DNA from: Dermacentor variabilis
Lineage: Eukaryota; Arthropoda; Arachnida; Ixodida; Ixodidae
Length of the DNA stretch: 64,000 nt
Direction of reading: 5' to 3'
Assembly (NCBI RefSeq): GCF_050947875.1
Contig: NC_134573.1
Coordinates: 52,998,115-53,062,114 of the forward strand
In this document: one piece after another, positions 17,001-29,000 of the stretch
How positions within the stretch are numbered: position 1 is the stretch's first letter
Layout of the letters: the number at the start of each line of letters is the position of its first letter
Notes under the pieces: generated by a model
Databases searched by the model: none
Told to the model about the DNA's origin: nothing
Seen by the model: only the letters and a program-made list of their open reading frames with translations
Made by a program: the position numbers and the translations under genes

Positions 17001-20000
17001 TTACGATATTATCGGGAGATACTCAAGAGACGAGCCGCCGCGAGAACGACGATGAAGTTGGTCTCTGCCTTCGCGCGGGCGACTGTCGGCCTGGCTGTCT
17101 TGTTCCAGCCTAAATAGCCTGTAAATAGCCTCTTTCGTCTGTGTCTTTCTACACGTAACATTCAGGTGGAGGTTAGTGATCCCCATCCTCACCATGGAAC
17201 TCCGAAGTGGTCGGTACATCGAGCCTGTCACCATGCCTCCAGGTGACGAGACCGCCTCTGCAACGGCTTCGTCTTGTCCGACTGCTCCAATCGTCACGGT
17301 TCCCCAACATCGCGACCCTGGTGTGTTCTCTGGCCTGGAGAGACAGGACGTTGACGACTAGATCAAGCTCTATGAACACACCAGTGCTAATAATAGGTCG
17401 GACCCAACGATTATGCTGGCGAATGTCTTTTATCTCGGTGGCACCCCACCCGTGTGGCACCAGCTACATGACGACGAGATAGCCAGTTGGGACAGTTTCA
17501 AAGAAAAGCTACAGGAACTGTTTGGTGACCCCATTGGCCGTAACGTTGCCGCGAGAAAGGCTCTTGCGTCTCGTGTTCAGACATCTACAGAGCCGTAGGT
17601 TTCATGCATCCTCGACGTCTTGGCTCTATGCCGCAAAGTTGACGATGCTATGTCTGAAGCACATACCGTTTCACATGTTCTACAAAGAATCCCCGACGAC
17701 GCTTTCAATTTGCTTGTTTTCGGCAACGTCTCGACAATTGACGCCATCATTAAAGAATGCCGTCGCCTTGAACAAGCTAAGAGCCTCCGTATCAAACACC
17801 ACATCACCACCGCACCTTTGGACCTTCTGTTCCCTATACCACCCGTTATGAACCCATTGCCGCTGATGCCCCTGCTCCGAGCCTTCGATCCGGCCGCTCG
17901 ACCTCACTTCGACGCCATCAGTCTTGTTCCCGTCAACCCCGCCGCTTCTCTTCGCCGCCTATCGCGTCCGGAACCCAGCCGGAAAACTAGGCACTGCAGC
18001 TTCTGGAGGTGAAGCTGCGTTGTCGACCTGGCCCTCAAATCGTTTGCTCACGTTACCTACGAACAAAAACCTTCTTGACGTGGACGCTGACGGCTATCCT
18101 GTCACGGCACTCATCGATACAGGCGCAAATCTTTCTATTATGAATGCTGCCCTCCGACGACAACTCAAAAAGCTCCTCACCCCAGCGCCGGCACCCCGTC
18201 CGGGTTGCGGAAGGCGGTACTGTGCCTATCGTCGGCATGTGTACGGTACGTGTCAGCATCACCGGCGGCCACATTCCTGTCCTCTTTACCGTGATTGTTC
18301 ATTACCCCCACGACCTAATGCTCGGCCTCGACTTTCTCTCCGTGCATTCTGCCCTTATTGACTACTTTGCCAGTATCCTTCGTCTTGAGTTGTCCATTCT
18401 CGCAGAACCTTCTGAAGCACCCCAGTGCCGCTTACGCCCTACCGGCTTTCCTCGCCTGTCGCCAAAGTCAATAGCCTTTATTGAGCTGTTGTCTTCCCCA
18501 CCACTTCCTGATGCCGCGTATCGTCACTCCTCTGCTAGACAATCCACTACATTATAACGTTACCGTGACTCACACTATACTCGCTACTACTGCCAACCAC
18601 ACTCGCATGCCTATCTTTAATTTTGGATTGGCCAAGCAAATTCTGCCGCAAGGTAATGCCTTGACAACGTCGATTGTCTCGGCGACCTTCATGTGGCACC
18701 GTTATTATTCTTACTGGCGATGCTACGCCTATTTACCAACGAACGTATCGAGTTTCGGCGTCGGAACGCCGAGTAATTGAAAGCTAAGTGAACAAAATGT
18801 TAGACAAAAACCTCATTGAGCCTTCTTCGAGTCCCTGGATGTCACCTGTGTTGTTGGTTAAGAATAAGGACGGCACATGGTGCTTCTGTGCAGAGTCCCG
18901 TCATCAGAACAACATTACTAAGAAGGATGTCTACCCGTTCCCAAGTATTTCTCTTCTATTGATCTTCAGTCTCGATACTGGCAGATTGCTGTTGACGATA
19001 TGGACAGAGAAAAAACCGCGTTCATCACACCTAATGCCCTATACCAATTTAAACTAATGCGGTTTGGATTATGCAAGGCCCCTGCCACCTTTGAGGGTAC
19101 GATGGACTCCTTGCTCCAAGGTTCCAAATGGTCCACATGCCTCCGCTACCTCGACGACGTCATCGTCTTCTCGCCAACGTTCGAAACTCACTATGAGCGT
19201 CTAACATCTATACTTGATGCATATTGAAAGGCGAAGCTGCAACTTAACTCGTCCTAATGCTGTTTTGGCAACAGTCAAATTACACTTCTGGGCCATCTCG
19301 TTGACGCTTCCGGAATACAGCCTGATCCCGACAAAACTCGCGTTTTCCGAAACTTTCCGGTTTCGAAGACAGCCGCCGACATCCGAAATTTTGTTGGACA
19401 ATGCTCGTACTTTCGTCGTTTTGTTGCAGATTTTGGAACAATTGCTAGACCCCTCACTAATCTTTTGAAGAAAGCCGTACAGTTCTCGCGGGGAACTTCA
19501 GAAGCAGTTCTCTCGTTTTGTCTTCTCTCGTCTCGTCAGTCTTCTAACCTCACCACCTATTGTCGCCCACTTTTGCCTTGATGCTCCTACAGAATTGCGT
19601 ACAGGTGCCAGCGGTCATGGTGTAGGTGCCGTCTTAGCCCAGCGTCAGCGTGGCCTCGATCGCGTTATTGCTTATGCGAGCCGCCTCCTAGCACCACCGG
19701 AGCGCAACTATTCCATTACGGAATGAGAATGCCTTGCTGTTGTCTGGGCGTTTGCGACGTTCCGTCCTTACTTTTACAGTCGCCCTTTTTCCGTAGTCAC
19801 TGACCATCATGCTGTCTGCTCGCTCTCATCGCTAAAAGATACTACAGGCCGGCTTGGTCGATGGGCTTTGAGGCTGGAAGAATTTTCATATTCCGTAGTC
19901 TACATATCTCGACCACTGCACCAAGACGCTAACAGCTTGTCGCGTTACCCTGCTGGCGACCCTGACTCCTCTAATATTGCCAGTGCTGCTTGCGTACTCT

Positions 20001-23000
20001 TTGTATCACAGCTGCTTCATGTCGCTGACGAGCAGCTTCGCCGACGAGCACTCATCAACCGTTTTGAACACTCTCCGACCGATTCTACTCAACGCCTCTT
20101 CGTCCTCCGCAACGGTACTCTGTACCGTCGTAACCTTCATCCGGACGGCTCTGAGTTCCCACTTGTCATACCTAAACACCTCCGCTCTACCGTTCTAGAA
20201 GAGCTTCACGACGCACCAACGGCAAAACACCTTGGCATATCTGACCGTGACCGTGTACGTCGCTGTTCTTTCTGGCCGGGCCCTGCCCGTCCCGTTCACA
20301 AGCCAGGCCCTGCCCGTTCCGTTCCGTTCACAAGCGGCGACGTTACGTCGCCGCTTGTGAACTTTGCCAACGACGCAAGAAGCCTTTCCAGCTCCCCTCT
20401 GGTTACCTGCAGCCGCTCGACATCCCTGCCGAGCCTTTCCATCGTGTTGGCTTAGACCTTCTCGGCCCATTTCCGGAATCTACATCAGGAAACAAGTGAG
20501 TTGCAGTCGCTGCTGACTGCGTGACCCGCTACGCCGTAACCCGCGCTCTTCCGAGCAGTTGCGCAACTGATGTTGCGGACTTCCTTCTACATGGTGCTCT
20601 GCGTCAGTTGCTAACAGACCCTGGCCGTACGTTTTTGGTCAAAGTCATTGACGACATCATGCGGGCCTGCTCCATATAGCATAAATTTACCACCTCCTGC
20701 GACCCTCAAACGAACGGCCTCACTTAGCGTTTGAACCGCACCCTTACAGATATGCTATAGAAATACGTTTCAGACGACCACCGTGACTGGGAGCTGGCTC
20801 TACTGTACATTACCTTTACGTACAACTCTTCCCGTCTCGGAACTGCTGGCTTTTGCCCGGTTTACCTTTTGTATGACGGAGAACCAACGCTACTACTAGA
20901 CATTGGGCTTTTGTCCACCACAGCTTCAACTAGCGCTTATGCCCGTGATGCAATCGCCCATGCTGACCGTGCTCGTCAACTTGCGCGCGTTCATCTACAA
21001 GTGCCTCAAGACAAAGAGAATCAACGCTACGACCTCCGTCATCGTGATGTCCATTTTGTGCCCGGCAACCGGGTGTTGCTTTGGTCCCCATAGCGTAAAG
21101 TTGGCCTTCGTGAGAAACTGCTTTCCTGTTATGCAGGCCCATATCGCGTGCTCCGCCAAGTGACCGATGTAACCTATGAAATTGTTCTAGCCACGCGCAC
21201 TACGTCCTCCGCTGTGTCCACTCTCCACGCGCCTTGGATATTTAACAGCACCATGACGGCGATTTTCCTGCCGGGAGGGGGGGATGTAGTATTACGATAT
21301 TATTCGGAGATACTCAAGAGACGAGCCGCCGTGCAGCCTGGCTGTCTGGTTCCAGTGTAAATAGCCTTTAAATAGCCTCTTTTGTCTGTGCCTTTCTACA
21401 CGTAACAATATGATCGATAAAGCCGCAGCGCATATTGTGAAACAATCGCTGCACATGTTTTTATGAAGTTCGTAACCGGAAGCTTTCCTTTTATTTGTGT
21501 ACGAGAAGTTTCTGATAGCAAAAGAAAATCGGCTGGCTGTGTTGAAGGCACAACCGCAACGGGAAACGTGAAGTCCCTAGTGCATGATGAAGGTTGTGCA
21601 TGAGTACTAGAGTACAAAAATGACATTACCAAATTCACAAGTTACATTTATTCACGCATAATAAGTTGAACGTGCTTAACATATGTTGAAGCAAGAGGGT
21701 GTCTTACGGTTTGCATTAGGAGTTGTGTCCGCTCGCCATTTTTAGGCAGCCTACTTGTTCTGCAGGCGTTCGTTCGCTCGGGTACAGAAATGAGCCCCTC
21801 ACCACCACCTGTAGCACTCACAATTGCCCTGCAACGCTCAAACCCACTGAACACGTGGATGGTTCTAACTCCTGCGCTTCTATCAATGTCCTTTGTTTGC
21901 GCTCCCTAAGAGATCCGTTCCGCCCTGTAAAATAGTAGGATGTTCCTCTACCATGGTTCCCTAATCTCTTCGCGCTATTTATTGGCTCTATGTATCGAAC
22001 GCGGGGGCGCTAACGCCTTGGAAGTCTGAGGGCGAAAAAAATGAAGGCTTGTGCGCCTTGCAACTTCTGATGAGGATCGGTTTGAATTTGATGAAATACA
22101 CACCACTATGCCAAGTGAGCTGGGAGGTGAGCACTGTCGCTCAGATCGACATGCCTACGGCATTGCTGTACCTCCTTGAACTCTTAATGAGAAGCTGAAT
22201 TTAGTTCCATTTGCGTCATCTGCGCTGCAAGAACAGCACTGTCTGCACACTCCATACATGTGTCATCAAGCAATGGCTTTTTAACTTATAACAATGATTT
22301 TAAATTAATGCGCACAAGTAGCACGGTTGTTTATACACAAGCGAATATATTCCGTACCCACAGTTTTAAGATGCCATTCCGATATAAAAGACGTTTCACG
22401 TGATAACAAAGTAACGACTCATAGTATTTAGCCGCACTTTATTAAATTACTGTGGACAGACATCTGAAAATTCGATAAAGTGTACTAGCTACTGAAGCTG
22501 TTGGCTTGTTATAGCGTGTCTCCTGCATCTGCCTGTCGATGCTACTGTAGTTTCTCATTCGAGAATGAAATGGCAAGTCTGCACTTGTCTGGGAAAACTT
22601 TGACCACTGACTGCATTGGAATACCCGAGTGATTCCCTTCTTTTGTGCCAGATAAGCAACTTAAACTCGCACAAAAAACATTCTTCTTTTAACTGCGTGT
22701 GAGCCTCAGTGCCACACTTCAAAGGCCGTTCATTTACTACCGAAGCTCTTGTTCATTTCTATTAGAGGCTAGAAGCTTTAGCAACGCCCTCTTGTGTGTG
22801 GCATCAGCACAGCGGCTCCGCTGCTATCCTACGCGTGGTAGCTGCGTCGAGGTTCTTAACGTGTTCGGTTGATCTGCCCTGCTGCAAATTTTCTTTCTTT
22901 GTTTTTAATCTCGTGGGTCTGTGATAATGTGTGCGGTATGTTCTAGAACAGTTACGGCACATTTCTCATATGCAGCTTTAGCAAGTGAACGCGGGGGTTT

Positions 23001-26000
23001 TTTGAAGCGCCACATCGAGTCTGACGAACTGTCGAAATTGTTGAGTGAATCACCCGTGTAGTCATGGTTAGTCGTGAGTATGCTCATGTTTTCGTACAGC
23101 CGAGTTATGTTGAGAATATAGTTTCGTTCACGGTTCTGACGCACTCATTTTCGTTGTGCTTTCGGTTTTTTGACGACGATCTCAAGCACCAGGCAAGGGC
23201 TCCTATCTCTGCGCTATAATGAATCAGGCTATGCATGTGTACCGCGAATATTGCGGTATTGATAGCACGCTTAGTTCGCCATACACACATTCTCGTCGCC
23301 TATTTATTGCGCTATTCTTCGTCGCTATGGAATACCAGCTGAGCCACAATTCAGTAATTCTAAGAAATATTTTCGTTTCGTTGCTTACGGTAAATTGCAG
23401 AAGGCGTTTTACTCCGCTCTTTACAAGTTCAGCGGTCACTGCGGTGGGCTACTGCATTGTGCTGCAGCAAAATGTGCATTCTACTATAATGTTACAATAG
23501 ATAAGCAGTGCCATGTGATAGGTCGTAATTAAAGCGAAACCTGCCGAAATGCACGATAAACGGTAGGGTACAACTATATATGGTCGACAGACCAATCGGG
23601 TTACTGAATTTTAAACGCAGATAGTCTGGCTATTCAAATATTTTACCGTTGTGAAGAAGCGTGAGTAAAAGAAAACTGTAAATGCTGCATATCTGACAAA
23701 ATTCATTAGAACAAAAATGATGCGCCACAAAGTTCGATTCTGCTCGCTTTCCAGAGTACAGAATGTCTAGCGCAACGAATCTGTTGTGCTTAGCAAGACA
23801 ATGACAGCGCCGTATTTTCACAGGGACAATCTTGGACACCGATGCCCTGGTCGAATTTGCACAGTCGTATGGCTGCTACTGCGAACATGACTTGTTCGGC
23901 TTGGAGACGTCACACTACCAGCCAGCACCGTCCTTCAGCATGCCTAGCGATGCTCAGAGGCTGCTGCAGCTCAAGCGGCTCGTGGACGAAGGCTTCGCCG
24001 ATCGAATTGTGGTCAGCCACGACATTCACACCAGGCATCGGCTGGTCAGTGTTTGGGCAATAATTCATAGTATACCGTCATGAAACTTATAAACTTTTGG
24101 CACGTATCATTGCAACGGTCCACTAAGTGGCATGCAAAAACTGAAGTGTAAACAGTCGTTTCGCGTAGTAGTTCGGCGCAAAACCCGCAAGGTGGAGAGA
24201 AGTTGCAATTGCTACCCCCTTTGTAGCAATTGCTGCGGCCGGGTGGATGTCTGATTTTCCCTTTATTGATTACTTCTCTCCACCTTGCGGGTTTCCGCAG
24301 AACTACTACGTCAAACACTTGCCTCGGTTTCGTGTGTTGTCGACAAATTCAACTTCGCCCTGCCATCTGCTAGCCGCCTGGTTAGCTCAGATGGTAGAGC
24401 GGCTGCCCCGGAAAGGCGGTGGTCCCGGGTTCGAGTCGCGGACCAGGACGAATTTTTCTTCAACTCTGAGGCTTTTCTTTCGAGGAACACGTATGGGCTT
24501 CCTTTGTAGCAATTGCTACGATCTGGTGGATGTCTGATTTTCCCTTTAATAAACAGTCGTTTACAAGCGACATCTTTTTTAAAGAGGATACTTGAGCTCG
24601 GGTGCTCCTATATAAATACATGTACAAGGAGAATTCGTTTCTCTCGGTAACCACTGCACAAGATTTGAGGAGGTTTGTTGCATTTAAAAGAAAATCTTAG
24701 AATCGCGTGACTGTTTGTCTCGAGCTTTTTGATTTAGGTTATCAGTATTTGATTAAAAATTGGCAAAAATCTAAGTTTCTTAGAAAACAAAACTATCAAG
24801 TTTACAACTCTGCTTCTCTAGAAGCAAACACGCTTTCACAATTCTGTGATTTGCATTAGATAGTACATCTTAAGCGAACAAATTTGATATTTTACACATT
24901 AGTCTAAAGAAATCAGTCAAATGGAAATACAGCTTTTTCAACACCATAGTACACAACGCAACAAATTCCCGCAAGATTTAAATTGACAGATCGAATTTCT
25001 CCGCTTTTAATGATCTATTGGGTGCCCCTTATAGAAGCGTGATATCTGTTCTTGATGCAGAGCTATTAATTTGTAAACTTCGCTCCTCTATTTTTCGAGC
25101 TTCTCAATGTTTGAACATTCTTTTAACGAAATCGAGGCCCTAAATCGAGATTGCCCTTCCAGCAGTCACTATAAATTAACTTTATCTCTCAAATGGAACA
25201 TATTTTATTAAAATCAGTGGTTTACCTCAAAAAAGCGTTTTCCCGTTTTACATGAATTTGAATAGGTCACCTTGGAGTTGGGCCCGAGCTAAAGCTTCCT
25301 ATTAAGGTTGGCAACTTTGTACAAACTTTCGCATTTTGCAAGCCGCTACCTGTTGCGCCGCGGCGATGTGCTAAGACAATTGAGCAGCATTTATGATAGT
25401 AATAAACGACGCTCAGCATGCCATGTCGTATGTTTGTTGCAATAATGAAAAATTTCCTGTAAATGTCTTAGACGTCTTCCAACAGACGAACATTTGTTGT
25501 ATGGCACAATGACCGCTGGCCATCTCATCAACACCCTCGGACATTATATACATTAGATGGCTCTGCTCTTGCTTGAAGTGGCCAATATACAGAAGTTAGA
25601 ATGTCTTTTAAAGCTCTGGCATTATTCGTGCCATCTCGTGAAAGTTAAGCCTTAACTACAGGTGATGCTCCAACCGTATTATTGTTGTTCTGCATGCATT
25701 TAAATGCCAAAATGCTTAAGTAAATAAAGTAAGTAAATGTATCTTGAGCAAAAATACACCCATCCAGAACGAATATTACATTCACGCAAATCATCAGCTT
25801 TTCTGTTCGGCAATTCAGCTGTGAAAACGAGGCAAAGCCTGAGATCACAGGCGCCTAATGAACCAAGCTCATAGATTAATGCATCAGAAAACCAAGTTTC
25901 TTATTTTTCAGTGTTAAGGAGATACTGTTAAAACATATAGGTGAATGTTTAAACTTGCTGTCTTCGCATGAAGGTAGCAACTCAACACTTTCAGATTGTG

Positions 26001-29000
26001 CGTCCACAGTTTTCTTTTGATGCTTGAAATTTCTTCGTTATTTTAGCCATATAAGTGATAGTGTTTTTTTTCGTAATAAATATTAGGTTGAAGGATAATA
26101 ATTGATGGCGTCTGCATAGCCTAGGGACAGTGCTGTGTGCCATCATGAGATCTTGCTTTGAGCGCTTACTAATATATAGGTTTGTTTCATTACACCAAAG
26201 CAGAAGTGACACATAAGAGAATTGAATTTGTGATATGTAATGTAGCGCATACCATTATAATATCGATCATTTTGTGTAAAGGATATCATATCAGAATTAG
26301 CAAGACGCTAAAGCTCCTTCCAATAAATTTACTGATATTGGAAGATGAAAGGTGCAACCTACACAGTGTACGCAATGACTCCATAAACTAGTCTCGCAAC
26401 AAGAAAATAACATGTTCCACTTTTAAGTGTACGTCAGCGACAGAAAACTGTTAAAAAAAACTTTGTGTCACAGTAGGTGCGTACTTGAGTTTTCATCTTG
26501 TTCTCTCCGCCATACTTGTGTTGCCGAAGTCACTCAGAGGATGTGATTTAGTTCTCAAGTATGAGGTGGCATACCAGAGTGGTGATTTGGGCGAGATGGA
26601 ATGGCTGAGCCGCAGTGACGGTCATGGCAATAAGTAAAATGAGGGAAAAAATACTGCGAGTACAGTGTGTCAGCACTATTGTGTCCTGCTGTATTTTCCC
26701 CCCTCACTTGCTTCGCCTAGTGCGTAGATCCAAACATTATGACCTTAGGTTGCATTGAAACACGGCGGCAGAAATATCAAGTGTCTCAACTACACTCGCG
26801 AATTGGTTTTTTCTGTGTTCGTAGTTTCCGCCTCTCTCGCTGAGAATGTAGCAGAAGAGGGCGCAAAATTTAGCGGAGTCACAGCAAGGAACTGTATGGC
26901 GCGATCACCAGGAGTGTGTATTAGAATGCGGTAAATTGCCATCAATATCTTAATCATTGCCTACAAATAACCACGGTAATCAATTCTGTTCTTATTGAAT
27001 GTGCATTTGTTAGTTTTCTTAACTGCAGAGGTAGTGCGATAGTAGGCCGTCCCCCGGATGAGAAGAAGTAGGCTTCAAACGCTCTACAAAGTCAAGAGAA
27101 AAGTGCACACATGCTTTCGAATCATGGATTCAACATAAATAACAACATTCTTTTCAATAAATAACAAGCACAAAACCGGCACTCGTACCACATAATTGAT
27201 GATAAGGCGCAATTATAACAATGCGAAGCTCGTAGCGCTCTTCGCATACGTTTCCCAGTAAAGATTAGTGTTGCGCAAGCTGCTGCCGCGACGACAACTT
27301 GCGACCTGAGCAGTGACGTGCCTTGCCTTTCGCATGTAATATAACCAGCTTAGCAACTGATTTCATTGTTGTCGCAGCACCGCTATAGATAGGCAACGCA
27401 TAGTTAGGACTCTCGAGGAACAGCTTGAGTACAAGAAGCGGTAAACAGACAAAGAAACAGCAGCACGACAAGCGGCAGCGCACTGCCAAAGTTACGATTA
27501 CAGCCATTCATACGATTACTCTAAATTACCACCACTACCATTACTCTAAAGCAATAAAGCATTGCATACCCCCATCTGCAGTTGTATGGGTGGTTTTCAA
27601 CAGCTTCACAGGGCATCAAATTTCGCAGGCTCCGGGGGGGCAAGTTCATTTTTTTACTGAGAAAAGTTCTGCCACGCTCAAGTGGCAGGCTGCATGGTCA
27701 CTATAGCTGTACACCAGGTATATACTAAAATTATTTGCACATTTTGTCCCAAGTGCATGCACTTGCGGAATCAAATATGAACTGCTGCGTTCATGTTCTG
27801 CAAGAAAGACGAAGGATCACAGCTAGTACGGCGCAGCGGAATGTGAGGGTGGCTAAAATGCATAGTAGCCCCGTAGGTTATTCATAAAATGAGCAAGTTA
27901 GTGTGTTCTATTTTTTTTATTGACGCCGAGTAATTTACACCTTGTCTGCTGCATGCTAACGCTGCGCGCTTGGGCGAAAATGTATGTGCACGACTGTCTA
28001 AAAATTAAAAAAAAAACAAGTACACAGCATTGCGAGCGCTGCCAACGGGACAACTATTAATATCTGCATGGTACACACGGTAGTTATAATAACGCAACGG
28101 CAATTGTTTGTGATAAGAACGATGCGCCAAGAAACGAGCAGGAATACTGCTCTGCTGTGTTATACTCACAAAGTGACCCGCCATAGTTGCTCAGTGTGTA
28201 TGGTGTTGGGCTGCTGAGGGCGAAGTTGCGAGATTGAATCCCGGTCACGGTGGCCGCATTTAGATGGCGGCGAAATTCGAAAACACCCGTGTACTTAGAT
28301 TTAGGTGCACGTTAAAGGACCCCAGGTGGTCGAAATTTCAGGAATCCTCCAGTAAGGCATGCCTCATAATCAGAAAGTGGTTTTGGCACGTAAAATTCCC
28401 TAATTTAATTTTTTAATACTCACAAACTAAGCTTCTTGTACATTCAAACACATATGTGCGCGCGGCTTCGACCGTGTAGTACATCTCTGTCAATCTCTTT
28501 ACGCTGACGAGCAATGAACGCGACGGTGCAGCAAATTTTATCTGACACACAAAACCAGCACATCTGGACACGGAATAGCAAAAAGTTTGCAAACCGCCGA
28601 CTAAGACGTACGATGCTGGATGACTGGACAGGAAATCAAGATCCAAGAGGTAGTTGTGTAGCGGGTACCTATAATTTTCTAAATTTTTCTTAGCAAAAGC
28701 CTCTGAATTTATATGCTCTTTATTTAAAAAAAACAAAATCTGCTCTAACACGGAGCTTGGATGGTTGAATAGCTGCTGTTTTTATCTGGCGGATAATACG
28801 CTGGCTCAAACGGTTTTCCAAACCTCCGGTAACAATACCTAATTTTTAATTTTATATTCAGCTCCTTTATTGCATCCTGTTAATGCCCGTGTTCTTGCCA
28901 GATAATTTTTATTGCATATGCAACAAAGGTTCAAAGGAAGATAAGCGTTTGAGATAAGAAACGGTTCTTGAGCATGGGATGTCGCTGGAGTCAACGTTTC

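Larger units (their letters stand above)
16993..21407 (+). mobile_element. Inactivated Ty3/Gypsy LTR retrotransposon
   Basis: Two direct LTRs (16993-17160 and 21285-21407) flank gag, protease, reverse transcriptase, RNase H and integrase remnants in the order typical of Ty3/Gypsy. A purine-rich tract (CCGGGAGGGGGGGAT) lies immediately before the 3' LTR, and a TGGAGGTTAGTG primer-binding-site candidate starts 7 bases after the 5' LTR. Many in-frame stops and frameshifts show it is inactive. It lies in PTER intron 4 in the sense orientation. There is no clean target-site duplication: the flanking five bases are ACATA and ATATG. Confidence 0.92.
15019..23823 (+). other. PTER intron 4 (8.8 kb)
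   Basis: The intron contains a MITE-like element (15868-16674) and a Ty3/Gypsy element (16993-21407), both described separately. The remaining parts, 15019-15867, 16675-16992 and 21408-23823, show no recognised gene or repeat. Confidence 0.8.

Noticed and set aside
24377..24447. A functional tRNA-Ser (GGA) gene
   Set aside because: It has C at the position of the invariant U33 and continues directly into SINE body sequence shared with another locus, so it is a SINE head.
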